From positions 1 to 51,537 of the forward strand of contig DCHI01000024.1 of the NCBI GenBank assembly GCA_002314795.1: a DNA stretch of 51,537 nt, written 5' to 3'. The position numbers and the translations under genes are program-made. The notes under the pieces were generated by a model. The model was not told where the DNA came from and searched no databases. It worked only from the letters and a program-made list of their open reading frames with translations. Of the stretch, positions 15,764 through 24,385 are shown in pieces. Source of the DNA: Bacteroidales bacterium UBA1756. GTDB lineage: Bacteria; Bacteroidota; Bacteroidia; Bacteroidales; WCHB1-69. How positions within the stretch are numbered: position 1 is the first letter of the stretch; each line of letters begins with the position of its first letter.

Positions 15764-18700
15764 TTACTCTTTAACGATTTTGGTTGTACCGACAACTCGG
15801 TTATTATCAATAACTTTCAAAATATAGATTCCTTTTGCAAGCCCATTAACATTCACTATCGTGCGGTCTTCGTCCAACAAACCGTTTGTTACCATACGGC
15901 CCATTGTATCAAACAGTTGATAGTTTGGCATTGAAGCAAGGTTGCTCACATTTTCCATCAAAATGGAAAAATTGGAAGAAGCAGGATTCGGATATACGGA
16001 AATATTTGGAGAAACTTGCGAATAAGCGGCGACGCCAGAACTTTCTACCAACGAAATATTGTCCAAATAGACGTGGTCAAGAGTATAAATGATGAGGTCG
16101 CCTGCAATGCACTTGGCTTCAAAACTCAAACTGTGCTTTCCACCGGCAAATGAAGTCAGGTTCAAGCTACGGCGTGTGAATGGGTCGTCCGACGGGGTCG
16201 TCGGCGTGTAATTCTCCCCAACTTGCTCACCATCGACAAGAACACGCATCATACTTGACATAAGCAAATCAAGTCCGGCTGGAATAGAGCTACCCAACAT
16301 TTGTTCATAAACGGTTTTTCCAGAGGTTTGTTTCAAATCAAAAAGGACGGAGAGTTCTGCATAGTCCGTTGCATCGGCACAAAACGTCATTTTCGAATTC
16401 ATTTGAGGATTGGTAGTCCACCAGTCATCCATAGAGGAGGGGAACTCCAAATTGGAATAATATTCCAAAATGTTTCCACCTGATATCTTAGCCAGTTTAC
16501 CACCATTGTAACCGGAAAGGGTACCGACGTTAAGTTGCGAATATTCACCTACTTCTGTAAAATAGTAGGAAGCCATTCCCGACTCATCAAAAGTCATACA
16601 CTCCAATTCATTCAACGGGGTCGGGTTCTTGATGGTTGCCGAACGCACATTGTCGCTTGCGTCCAAATCACCGGGGTTAAGAGCGAACACACGCAAGGTA
16701 TTACTGGCGATTCCCGTCATATCGGCGAGCGTTTCAAACGTATAAGACAACGTGTCTTCGAACGTAACGGTCTGATCCAAATGGATATATTCTACAATCG
16801 TATCCCCAGAATTCAATTTGAAACCGACACGAATGGAGTCTCCAGCCGCAATGCTGTCACAAATGTCGAAAGCGTAGCGCACCGTCACAGGCTGTTCATC
16901 CAAAAAGCAACCGGATTTCGGTGACAGAATATCAACTACGTGAATATCAGAATTTTGATAAACCAAATTGGAGAAAACATATCCTATAAGACTATCCGTA
17001 TAAGCTTCTGCAAAACTTGGTTTCACATAAACGGAGAGGGAATGTTCACCGGTAGCAGAAACGTCTATCGTAGAAGGAAGTGTAATTTCAAAAGGGAGAC
17101 CGGGAGTTAAATCCTCAGAAAGAAGAACCGTATCAGAAATGGTCACGTTCCCGTCCAACACAAGACGGACATTCAATGGCGTTCCAGCAGCCAACGGATT
17201 TTCGCACGAATTGTGCATAAGTTCCAATGTGACAGTTTCTTCTGAGCCAAGAGCGCAATCCGTAGCCGGTGAAAGCACATCCAAGACATAGACATTGGTA
17301 TCGGAAAAACCGTATCCAACGCCCACGGCACGCCACGCAGCTGCTACCGCGTAAACTTCGGGAGAACACTCGCCGTAAAGGTCGGCGGCAACCAACAAAG
17401 ACAATTCACAAGCCTCTTCATAATCCGATGTTTCAACCAAATTTTCAGTCAAAGTATAAAAAGCGATGCTGTCAGCTTTGTCAATTCCGATGGGAGAAAC
17501 TTCATAAGCGGTTCCGTGATCGTTCACGCCACTTCCTCCGACAGAAATGAGGTAAAACCAATAGTTGGCGGGACCGCTGTTGGTATGGACACCACCGTTG
17601 TCAGATTCGTCTGACACCCAATAGGTTCCCATATAGGTATCAGGATTTTGGTACGCATTAGGATTAGACATATCGCGGAAGGGGGTTCCGAGTTCATCAC
17701 CGATAGTCCATTTCAACGTGTCGCTGCCGAAATAGGAAATGGCGACACCGAACATATCGCTGAAGGCCTCATTCAGAGCCCCTGACTCGTATTCATAAAT
17801 CAGATTGGCGGTATTTTCAGTAAGTCCGTGGCTGATTTCGTGACCGCAAACCGTCAAAAATGTAAACTCGTTTCCATTCGTGCCATCCCCGTAGTACATA
17901 GCGCCTTCGCTCCAGGCCGCATTTTCAATATTACTGCCCCAGTGAACGTAGCTCAAAAGCTGGAGCCCCTGATTATCGATACTGTTTCTATTAAATTTCT
18001 GATAATAAAAATCATACGTTTTTTCAGCGCCATAATGAGCTGCATTAGCGACACGGTCTCCATCAAAAAAGTTATCTGTTTCTACCACATCAACAGCTTG
18101 ATCGACGGGAATTTCAAACAAGGAGCCAGCGTGATTCAATGAGCGAGTGTAGATACCATTCCCCTCCCCGCGCGAAAATTCGCGAAGAACAAACTGATTA
18201 GGGGCAACGGAATCAACGGTAATGGTTTGCGTGCCATTATAGCGAGTAACCGCCTGAACTTCTACGTTAGCGTTTTGATTTTTTTTTACACTCTTTAAAA
18301 TTTCACCGGTATAGGCATCAATGTAAAAAATACGTGTTTCAAACGGGTCAATCGCGAAGACAGAAACTTCGTAAGCAAGACGGTAATTCTCTGATACGGA
18401 AGAGTGATTTTGATCAAAGAAAATCAAGCGAGGTGTCGGATAATAGGTTGCTTTTTCGTCGTTACGAATCATTTTCAAATCTTGTTCCAACGATTCATTT
18501 TCCCAAGCATACTTGGCAGCTCCCATCTTAGCGATGGCGGTTTCAACAGCAGTTGTCCCATTCACAGTTGGCGTAAAAGGTTGCGAAAAATTTCTCACAA
18601 ACAGACCATTAACATACGTCACAACGCCATTTTTCTCGTGCAGGACGAGTGTTGCTCCTTCAATAGGAACTCCGTGGAACTGCTGAACGTAACGATAGGT

Positions 18701-18964
18701 CTTTACGCCATTATGCTCCGCGGTTTCTTCTTTCAGCACAAATTCATCGGAAGAAGAAAGGCCTAATTCCTTCGTATAGGTAGTCAAGAAAGTATTTGCC
18801 GGAATCTGATATTCCGGTTTGATTACTAAAATTCTTCCTTTGGATTTGATGGTTGCTATCTTCTGAATATCAGAAGAATAGGTTATTTGTGAAGCACCAT
18901 TTTTTTGTGCACTAACTCCAATTACAAGGAGGAAGAGGCACACAATAATTCCTATTTTTTTCAT
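15764..18964 (-). CDS. Secreted M4 (thermolysin-family) metalloprotease with T9SS sorting domain
   Basis: A 1066-residue secreted protease. MKKIGIIVCLFLLVIGVSAQ is a signal peptide, and the start at 18964 is chosen for it over 19057. A propeptide with FTP/PepSY domains (about 30-220) precedes the M4 catalytic domain. The zinc site is HEISH (about 373-377), followed by EAFSD (about 399) with the third ligand. Adhesin-like repeats follow, and the end (ISVYPNPASSNFS through KGIYILKVI) is a T9SS type A sorting domain. It should be exported by Sec and then by T9SS and attached to the cell surface. Its -7 box is at 19000-19007. It heads the operon running to lpxB. Confidence 0.93.
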   Translation of the reverse strand: MKKIGIIVCLFLLVIGVSAQKNGASQITYSSDIQKIATIKSKGRILVIKPEYQIPANTFLTTYTKELGLSSSDEFVLKEETAEHNGVKTYRYVQQFHGVPIEGATLVLHEKNGVVTYVNGLFVRNFSQPFTPTVNGTTAVETAIAKMGAAKYAWENESLEQDLKMIRNDEKATYYPTPRLIFFDQNHSSVSENYRLAYEVSVFAIDPFETRIFYIDAYTGEILKSVKKNQNANVEVQAVTRYNGTQTITVDSVAPNQFVLREFSRGEGNGIYTRSLNHAGSLFEIPVDQAVDVVETDNFFDGDRVANAAHYGAEKTYDFYYQKFNRNSIDNQGLQLLSYVHWGSNIENAAWSEGAMYYGDGTNGNEFTFLTVCGHEISHGLTENTANLIYEYESGALNEAFSDMFGVAISYFGSDTLKWTIGDELGTPFRDMSNPNAYQNPDTYMGTYWVSDESDNGGVHTNSGPANYWFYLISVGGSGVNDHGTAYEVSPIGIDKADSIAFYTLTENLVETSDYEEACELSLLVAADLYGECSPEVYAVAAAWRAVGVGYGFSDTNVYVLDVLSPATDCALGSEETVTLELMHNSCENPLAAGTPLNVRLVLDGNVTISDTVLLSEDLTPGLPFEITLPSTIDVSATGEHSLSVYVKPSFAEAYTDSLIGYVFSNLVYQNSDIHVVDILSPKSGCFLDEQPVTVRYAFDICDSIAAGDSIRVGFKLNSGDTIVEYIHLDQTVTFEDTLSYTFETLADMTGIASNTLRVFALNPGDLDASDNVRSATIKNPTPLNELECMTFDESGMASYYFTEVGEYSQLNVGTLSGYNGGKLAKISGGNILEYYSNLEFPSSMDDWWTTNPQMNSKMTFCADATDYAELSVLFDLKQTSGKTVYEQMLGSSIPAGLDLLMSSMMRVLVDGEQVGENYTPTTPSDDPFTRRSLNLTSFAGGKHSLSFEAKCIAGDLIIYTLDHVYLDNISLVESSGVAAYSQVSPNISVYPNPASSNFSILMENVSNLASMPNYQLFDTMGRMVTNGLLDEDRTIVNVNGLAKGIYILKVIDNNRVVGTTKIVKE

Positions 18965-18999
18965 ACAAGGTGATATTTTGTTCATTATAAAAAAGAGTG

Positions 19000-19007
19000 C
19001 AAAAATA
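19000..19007 (-). promoter_or_regulatory. -7 promoter box of the M4 protease operon
   Basis: The minus strand reads TATTTTTG (TAnnTTTG), 36 bases upstream of the ATG at 18964 and divergent from the mtaB promoter. Confidence 0.65.
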
Positions 19008-19076
19008 CACGTTTTTTGCAGAAAATAAACGGTACGATTGTCATTTTTAAGCGACAAAATTTTGCAAACTTCCCCA

Positions 19077-19112
19077 CCTTATGAACTTTACAAACTTTAT
19101 GAACTTTACAAA
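19077..19112. repeat. 9-bp tandem repeat upstream of mtaB
   Basis: Four units alternate between CTTTACAAA and CTTATGAA-like 9-mers, preceded by TTCCCCA. The same 9-mer family, also next to a run of C, occurs at 47725-47787 and, inverted, at 51377-51420. It ends just before the mtaB -7 box. Confidence 0.85.
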
Positions 19113-19120
19113 CTTAATCG

Positions 19121-19128
19121 TACTTTTG
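19121..19128 (+). promoter_or_regulatory. -7 promoter box of mtaB
   Basis: TACTTTTG matches TAnnTTTG exactly and lies 8 bases before the ATG at 19137, so the leader is very short or absent. Confidence 0.65.
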
Positions 19129-19136
19129 CAGCCACT

Positions 19137-20372
19137 ATGAAGAAAGGAAAGACATTCGCCATCCACACGTTGGGATGCAAACTAAATTTCAGTGAATCAT
19201 CCGAAATTGCACGTCGTCTCACTGAAGCTGGATTTCAGCAAGAAGAACAACCGGACTACATTTTGATCAACAGTTGCGCGGTGACTGCCGTTGCGGAGAA
19301 GAAGGCGCGAAACTTAGCTGCACACTTGCATCGGGAGACACCAAACGGCAAAATTGTTGTCATCGGTTGCTATGCAGCCCTTCGTTCGCAGGAGATTTTG
19401 CAATGGCCGGGCGTAGTCGCCACTTTCGGCAACGAGGACAAAATGAACGTCATTCCGTTTTTATTGGGTGACGCCATTCCTGAAAAACCCGATTTTTTCA
19501 CCTCCTTTTCGTCCAACGACCGAACCCGCTCGTTTCTTAAAATCCAAGACGGATGCGACTACCATTGCACCTACTGCACGGTTTGGAAAGCGCGTGGTGA
19601 CAGCCGCAGTGACAGTATAGAAAACGTGGTGGCACAAGTGGAACGCATCTGTCATCTCGGTATCAAGGAGATTAATCTAACGGGAGTCAACTTGGGGGAC
19701 TTCGGAAGAAAAAACGGCAGCAGTTTCTACGAACTCCTCAAGCACATCGAGGACGCGAACTTCCCCACCCGCATCCGGATTTCGTCGATTGAACCGAACC
19801 TGCTGACCGACGAGATCATCCGGTTGGCCTCCACGTCCAACGTCATTATGCCCCATTTTCACATTCCGCTGCAGTCACCCAACAACCGGATTCTTGGACT
19901 GATGCGCCGTCGGTACCAAAGAGAGTTCTTTGCGGAAAAGGTTCTGAAGGTGAAAGACGCGATGCCCCACGCGTGCATTGCCCTTGACGTCATTGCCGGT
20001 TTTCCGACAGAGACGGAAGAAGAGTTCAATGAAGGGCTTCACTTTTTAGGAAGTCTTCCCATCAGTTACTTACACGTTTTCACCTATTCCAAACGCCCAG
20101 GCACTATTGCGGCGGAAATGGATGGACAGATTCCTCCACAAACAAAGAAAGCGCGCACTAATCACCTCATCCAACTTTCAGAAGAAAAAAAGATGACATT
20201 TTACCACCAACACGTTAGCGAAAAACGCTCTGTCCTTTGGGAAGCCGAAGACAAAGGTGATTTTATGTTCGGATTTACAGACAATTACATCAAAATCAAA
20301 ACCATCTATGACAAAGAAAAAATCAATACCATAGAGGATGTTTTGATTCAGAAAGAGAATTTGGTTTTCTAA
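19137..20372 (+). CDS. mtaB: tRNA t6A37 methylthiotransferase MtaB
   Basis: A 411-residue radical-SAM methylthiotransferase that makes ms2t6A at position 37 of tRNAs reading ANN codons. The N-terminal UPF0004 domain starts HTLGCKLNFSES with an iron-sulfur cysteine. The radical SAM motif is CDYHCTYC (about 140-147). The in-frame start at 19038 is rejected because it lies in the 9-bp repeat and upstream of the promoter; MKKGKTFAIHTLGCKLN at 19137 fits the family. It converges with the DUF975 gene, overlapping its stop by 4 bases. Confidence 0.93.
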   Translation: MKKGKTFAIHTLGCKLNFSESSEIARRLTEAGFQQEEQPDYILINSCAVTAVAEKKARNLAAHLHRETPNGKIVVIGCYAALRSQEILQWPGVVATFGNEDKMNVIPFLLGDAIPEKPDFFTSFSSNDRTRSFLKIQDGCDYHCTYCTVWKARGDSRSDSIENVVAQVERICHLGIKEINLTGVNLGDFGRKNGSSFYELLKHIEDANFPTRIRISSIEPNLLTDEIIRLASTSNVIMPHFHIPLQSPNNRILGLMRRRYQREFFAEKVLKVKDAMPHACIALDVIAGFPTETEEEFNEGLHFLGSLPISYLHVFTYSKRPGTIAAEMDGQIPPQTKKARTNHLIQLSEEKKMTFYHQHVSEKRSVLWEAEDKGDFMFGFTDNYIKIKTIYDKEKINTIEDVLIQKENLVF

Positions 20373-20953
20373 CCGAAATAGACGTTTTCCGTCTCCTTTT
20401 TCAGTTCTTCATAAAACACCACGTGCGAGGCCTCTGCGTATGGCAATAACCACAGGAAACCTATACCCAGCGTAAGCAGACACAGGATGAACCAACCTAT
20501 AAAGCTCAAATCCAAAAGGAAGAGATCTGCTTTATGTCCAGACATCATCTGACGGCTGCGTTCAATGCAATCATCGGCTCGCAATTCAGGATGATCCTTA
20601 GCGATATAATAAGTCATCGCATACGAATAGCATTTGATAATTCCAGGAATAATCAATAATAACGTCCAAAGGAATAAATATACTTTCGTCAAAAGTGAGA
20701 CTCCCAATGCTCTCCCATAATTTCCGAATTCATTGAACATATTGGAAACAACGTCTTCCTTTTCCCCCCGGACGAATCGGAGTATAGCAATGCTAAATAC
20801 TAATTCGAAAGGAATTGCGATAAAGATGTTAAACGGGAATGAACCCGCAGCGCAACTAATCACAAGAAAAATCAACGTTGCCAAAACCGGATTGGTCCAA
20901 TTTCCACTCAATTCTTCTAAAGCCACATTTTTAATTTCACTGTTTGCTCTCAT
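20369..20953 (-). CDS. DUF975 family membrane protein
   Basis: A 194-residue integral membrane protein with about four to five hydrophobic segments (about 22-65, 90-115, 145-180). TNPVLATLIFLVISCAAGSF and IPGIIKCYSYAMTYYIAKD match DUF975. The latter motif, followed by ADDCIERSRQMMSGHKADLF, is characteristic. Function is unknown. It has its own -7 box at 21032-21039. Confidence 0.85.
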   Translation of the reverse strand: MRANSEIKNVALEELSGNWTNPVLATLIFLVISCAAGSFPFNIFIAIPFELVFSIAILRFVRGEKEDVVSNMFNEFGNYGRALGVSLLTKVYLFLWTLLLIIPGIIKCYSYAMTYYIAKDHPELRADDCIERSRQMMSGHKADLFLLDLSFIGWFILCLLTLGIGFLWLLPYAEASHVVFYEELKKETENVYFG

Positions 20954-21031
20954 AATATCTATTTGTTAATCAATAATTCCCACTATTATCTTCTTAAAGA
21001 ATGATTCAGTTAAGAAGAAATTTCAAGGGTG

Positions 21032-21039
21032 CAAAAATA
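21032..21039 (-). promoter_or_regulatory. -7 promoter box of the DUF975 gene
   Basis: The minus strand reads TATTTTTG, matching TAnnTTTG, 79 bases upstream of the ATG at 20953. Confidence 0.5.
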
Positions 21040-21061
21040 CTAAAAAAGATGACAATCCGAT

Positions 21062-22327
21062 TCAGTAATTTTTAAGTATGGCACAACCGATGTCGCACCG
21101 CAGACACTGTTTCGGTGTGCAATAAAACTTGTAGAGTTCCAACATCGCTTGCGAATAGAGAGCGCTATCGTCGGGGAAACCCGCCTGTACAAAACGCCGA
21201 GTCACCACATTGTTTTCAAAAGGGGCTTTCTCCAACAGTGTGAAAGCCTGTTCCTCAATCCTTTCATCACCACGAAACGAGGCATACGCCAACTTGACGG
21301 GGACTACCGTGTTGATAATCAGTAGATTCACCGTATTCTGACCAATCTGACAGGAGTGGACTGGTCCGTCACGGCCAAAATGGCGGTGCGTTTCCCAATA
21401 CGGATTCGGGACAAATTCAGAAATCTGGCCAAGCACTTCCGCACTTTCACAATTCAGCAATTCGTCCATCAAATCGGGGATACGATACAGACATTCACTC
21501 AATTGTGCCAGCCGCAGACAAGGAAAGTTTTGCGGGCGAAGTCGCAGCAAATTCCACACTTTCAAAGGGATTGACGAAAGTCCATACTTATATCGGAGAT
21601 AGCGATACTCCGTCTGCAAGGTCGCATAGTACTCGTCATCCGGACGCCCGTCATCCAGCATTCCCGCTTGTCCAAACACGAGGGCATAGACCTGCAACCG
21701 CGAATCCTTGTGCTTGAGAACGTGTCTGTACGGAAGACTTTTGCCCAGCAAATCGAAAGCATCGGCATTCGTCCGGAAGCCAAAATTGGAAACAAAGCGC
21801 CGGAAAACCGCTTCGTGCCAACTATCGTGGCAGGAATGAAACACTTGTAGCACCTCTTGACTTTTTCGTTTGTAACGTTCCACCGCCAGACGAGACAGCC
21901 AGCTTGCAAACTGCAACGAACTGATATTCGGCAGAAATGAGCGACAGGGGAGCATTTCCAAACTCTGTGCCAATTGTTCATATTCTTGCAACAGAGAGGG
22001 AGAAACGTACTTTTTCAATTCCAAGGTCGGACACGACAGTCCCAAGTCCGTATCATTATCGTACACTACGTGCAGAATCACACTCGCATATTTTTCATCT
22101 TTCTGATGGCCGTGCCTAAGCCAATCGGACGAGCGCCAATGAATTTCCACATCACCCACCCACGTGATGTCATCAATTTTAATCACGGCCTGTTTGAAGT
22201 CCGGACCGGCGTCCTGATGAGGGAATCCCGTCCGAAGCAAGTGCAACGGTCTCCCGTTCGTCGTCTGCAACCCTAAAACAGAAAGTATCCTATTCTTCCA
22301 AAAATAATGAAGGAGCATTTCGTTCAT
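21062..22327 (-). CDS. DUF2851 family protein (possible nuclease-like fold)
   Basis: A 421-residue protein of the Bacteroidota family DUF2851. The conserved block HQDAGPDFKQAVIKIDD, then GDVEIHWRSSDWLRHGH (about 36-75), is the strongest signature. It has the D...E-x-H spacing of some PD-(D/E)XK-like nucleases, but that is inference. The C-terminus holds four cysteines as C-x4-C-x2-C-x3-C (CTPKQCLRCDIGC), a likely metal or iron-sulfur site. It is transcribed alone from a -7 box at 22430-22437. Function is not known. Confidence 0.85.
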   Translation of the reverse strand: MNEMLLHYFWKNRILSVLGLQTTNGRPLHLLRTGFPHQDAGPDFKQAVIKIDDITWVGDVEIHWRSSDWLRHGHQKDEKYASVILHVVYDNDTDLGLSCPTLELKKYVSPSLLQEYEQLAQSLEMLPCRSFLPNISSLQFASWLSRLAVERYKRKSQEVLQVFHSCHDSWHEAVFRRFVSNFGFRTNADAFDLLGKSLPYRHVLKHKDSRLQVYALVFGQAGMLDDGRPDDEYYATLQTEYRYLRYKYGLSSIPLKVWNLLRLRPQNFPCLRLAQLSECLYRIPDLMDELLNCESAEVLGQISEFVPNPYWETHRHFGRDGPVHSCQIGQNTVNLLIINTVVPVKLAYASFRGDERIEEQAFTLLEKAPFENNVVTRRFVQAGFPDDSALYSQAMLELYKFYCTPKQCLRCDIGCAILKNY

Positions 22328-22429
22328 AGCACAAAGTTAAAAGTTCATCAAAAAAGAAAACAATATAATAAATCCTCTTCTTGAATATCAAGCATTTCAT
22401 TAGTTACAAATTTAATTTTAACAACGCCG

Positions 22430-22437
22430 CAAAGATA
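22430..22437 (-). promoter_or_regulatory. -7 promoter box of the DUF2851 gene
   Basis: The minus strand reads TATCTTTG (TAnnTTTG), about 100 bases upstream of the ATG at 22327. The rest of the 22328-22548 spacer is AT-rich and gene-less apart from the terminator. Confidence 0.5.
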
Positions 22438-22512
22438 TAGTCACAAATTCCGAATTCGCCTGATGTTAGTAACTTTTTTTTCTACTGAACAACAAGCAAT
22501 TAGAATAAAACG

Positions 22513-22543
22513 AAAAAGGAGAAGCTGCTAACCTCTCCTTTTT
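22513..22543 (-). terminator. Terminator of the mlaD-DUF3127-NlpC-GNAT operon
   Basis: AAAAAGGAGA and TCTCCTTTTT form a 10-bp stem around an 11-base loop. It ends the minus-strand operon 6 bases after the GNAT stop. Confidence 0.8.
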
Positions 22544-22548
22544 TAAGA

Positions 22549-23076
22549 CTATTTTTCGGATTTTTTGTTGAGAATTTGCAGAAGGTATTCATCTACCCAT
22601 CCGGACTTTGTCAGCACCCAATCTTTTTTTAATCCAACTATTTCGAAACCGGCCATCTGGAATAGGTTCAAACTTTTCTGATTGGTAATCATAATGTTAC
22701 AAAATACTTGATGAAGTTTGACGATATCAAACAAGTATTGAACCACCAACTGAACGCTTTCCAATCCGTATCCTTTTCTTCGGTAAGGTTCAGCAATCAG
22801 GATGCCGACACCGGCACGACGATGCGGCGGGTCAAAATCAAAAACATCAATTGCACCGACGGCGGCTCCGGTTGTACATTCCTCAATCATCAGCCGCATC
22901 TGCCGGTTGACGTATAAATCTGTTGACGACGTTTCAATGAATTTTTCTAAAAGGCACTTTGAAAACGGAGCCATCGTGTTGCTAACTTCCCAATTAGCCA
23001 CATCATTTTCCCACTCATACAAAAGGGGAAGATCGGACGGTTCCACCGCTCTCAAACGAACCTTTTTCCCAATCAT
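22549..23076 (-). CDS. GNAT family N-acetyltransferase (RimJ/RimL-like)
   Basis: A 175-residue acetyltransferase. KVRLRAVEPSDLPLLYEWEND is the usual start of the RimJ/RimL/SpeG group, and the acetyl-CoA loop is RRAGVGILIAEPYRRKGYG (about 85-103). The VFCNIMITNQKSLNLFQMAGFEIVG stretch is a standard C-terminal GNAT signature. Substrate is not known. It overlaps the NlpC/P60 gene by 4 bases and ends the operon. Confidence 0.88.
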   Translation of the reverse strand: MIGKKVRLRAVEPSDLPLLYEWENDVANWEVSNTMAPFSKCLLEKFIETSSTDLYVNRQMRLMIEECTTGAAVGAIDVFDFDPPHRRAGVGILIAEPYRRKGYGLESVQLVVQYLFDIVKLHQVFCNIMITNQKSLNLFQMAGFEIVGLKKDWVLTKSGWVDEYLLQILNKKSEK

Positions 23077-23870
23077 AAATCTATCAATCTTTTGATTACA
23101 CGCAAGTTATGAGAATACTTTTTAGTATCTCCATTGAAAATCCCTGTAGAATCAAGCGTGTCGATACGGACGCGGCCACTGGAATGGATAATCTTATTCC
23201 CGCCACAAACGATACCCACGTGGACGATTCTGCCTTCTTCATTCTGGAAAAAAGCCAAATCACCTGCCTTCGCTTCTTGCACAAAGTCAACGACTTCGCC
23301 ACAATTCACTTGCTGTGACGCATCACGAGGCAGACTGATGCCAATACTTTTGTAAACGATTTGAGAAAAGCCGGAGCAATCGATTCCGGCGGGTGTGCGT
23401 CCGCCCCACAAATACGGACTTTGCAAATAAGAAGAGGCGAACTGCAACAAACGGAGCTGATTCTCGGAATACCCGTCAACGAGAGACAATTCCTGTTCCT
23501 GCTGGATGTTAATCATAAAAATGGAGTCTCCCATAATTAAGATTCCGTCCTTGGGAAATGGGAAAGAAGAGCCAATGAAGATGGGAAAAGTGACATTGGT
23601 TTCGAATGTCTTGATGAAAAAAAGATAGTCCTTCACGACATATTTCGGGGCATTGAGGTAATCCTCGACATCCAATTCGTGCAATGGATTGTGTTGTTTT
23701 TTATCAATCCAGCCTTCGTAACCGCAATCGCAAGTGTGGATTTTATAGCGGTCATTGGTTTCATCAACAATTGAATAGGCATCCCCGAAAAGAAGCTGCG
23801 AAACCATCTCAGCTTTTTCAGATGGTTCCGCACGCATCGGAATGACGGACAAATTAGCTACTCCGTACAT
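23073..23870 (-). CDS. NlpC/P60 (C40) peptidase with SH3-like domain
   Basis: A 265-residue cell-wall peptidase-like protein. An N-terminal bacterial SH3-like domain (about 3-62) leads to the C40 domain, with the catalytic cysteine in GIDCSGFSQ (about 163) and the histidine in HVGIV (about 218). Such enzymes cut gamma-D-Glu to meso-diaminopimelate bonds in peptidoglycan or recycled muropeptides. No signal peptide is visible, so it may be cytoplasmic and act in murein recycling. It lies between DUF3127 and GNAT genes in the operon. Confidence 0.9.
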   Translation of the reverse strand: MYGVANLSVIPMRAEPSEKAEMVSQLLFGDAYSIVDETNDRYKIHTCDCGYEGWIDKKQHNPLHELDVEDYLNAPKYVVKDYLFFIKTFETNVTFPIFIGSSFPFPKDGILIMGDSIFMINIQQEQELSLVDGYSENQLRLLQFASSYLQSPYLWGGRTPAGIDCSGFSQIVYKSIGISLPRDASQQVNCGEVVDFVQEAKAGDLAFFQNEEGRIVHVGIVCGGNKIIHSSGRVRIDTLDSTGIFNGDTKKYSHNLRVIKRLIDL

Positions 23871-23881
23871 CGTATTTTCAA

Positions 23882-24355
23882 TTAGAAGGGAAGACCGCTA
23901 CCGTCGTCGGGGAGGTTTGCTCCGGGAGCTTCGAAGGTCGGTTGTTGCGGTTGTTGGTAAGGTTGCTGCATCGGCTGTTGATAGGGCTGTTGCATCGGTT
24001 GCTGATAGGGTTGCTGCATTGGTTGCTGCATCGGCATTCCCTGAGGAGCGTACGGCATTCCCTGCTGCGGCATAGGAGCGTTGGCCGGATTTTCCAATTT
24101 CCACGCACGAACATCGGTGTACCATCTTCCATTGAATTCGCGGGACTCGATATTGACGTAAGCGCGAATCATATCTCCAATCTGATAGGATTGAAGAATC
24201 TGGATCTGATTGGTCCACAGACCGATACAAACCTTTCGCGGATATTGTTCCTGCGTTTCAACGATGAAATTTTGTTTTTGCCAAGGGCCACGTGCACTTT
24301 GGCCGCTTTCGATATCCAACTTTTGGATGATTCTTCCTTCAATAATATTATCCAT
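23882..24355 (-). CDS. DUF3127 protein with SSB-like architecture
   Basis: A 157-residue protein. DUF3127 (about 1-95) begins MDNIIEGRIIQKLDIESGQ and has the strand pattern of an OB fold. A Gln/Pro linker then repeats QQPYQQPM (about 108-135). The last residues are LPDDGSGLPF, an acidic tip ending in Pro-Phe. This layout of OB-like domain, flexible QP linker and acidic PF tip is that of single-stranded DNA-binding protein SSB. A role in DNA metabolism is inferred. It follows the mlaD-like gene and precedes the NlpC/P60 gene. Confidence 0.85.
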   Translation of the reverse strand: MDNIIEGRIIQKLDIESGQSARGPWQKQNFIVETQEQYPRKVCIGLWTNQIQILQSYQIGDMIRAYVNIESREFNGRWYTDVRAWKLENPANAPMPQQGMPYAPQGMPMQQPMQQPYQQPMQQPYQQPMQQPYQQPQQPTFEAPGANLPDDGSGLPF

Positions 24356-24385
24356 TTTGCAAATTATTTTATGTATAAAAATAGT

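Noticed and set aside
15071..15934. A 287-codon plus-strand open frame opposite glsA and the end of the M4 protease
   Set aside because: Antisense to two clear genes with recognisable motifs; no promoter or family match.
19038..19136. An upstream start for mtaB giving 33 extra residues
   Set aside because: The extra codons are the 9-bp repeat (YKLYELYKL) and they precede the -7 box, so they are not expected in the mRNA.
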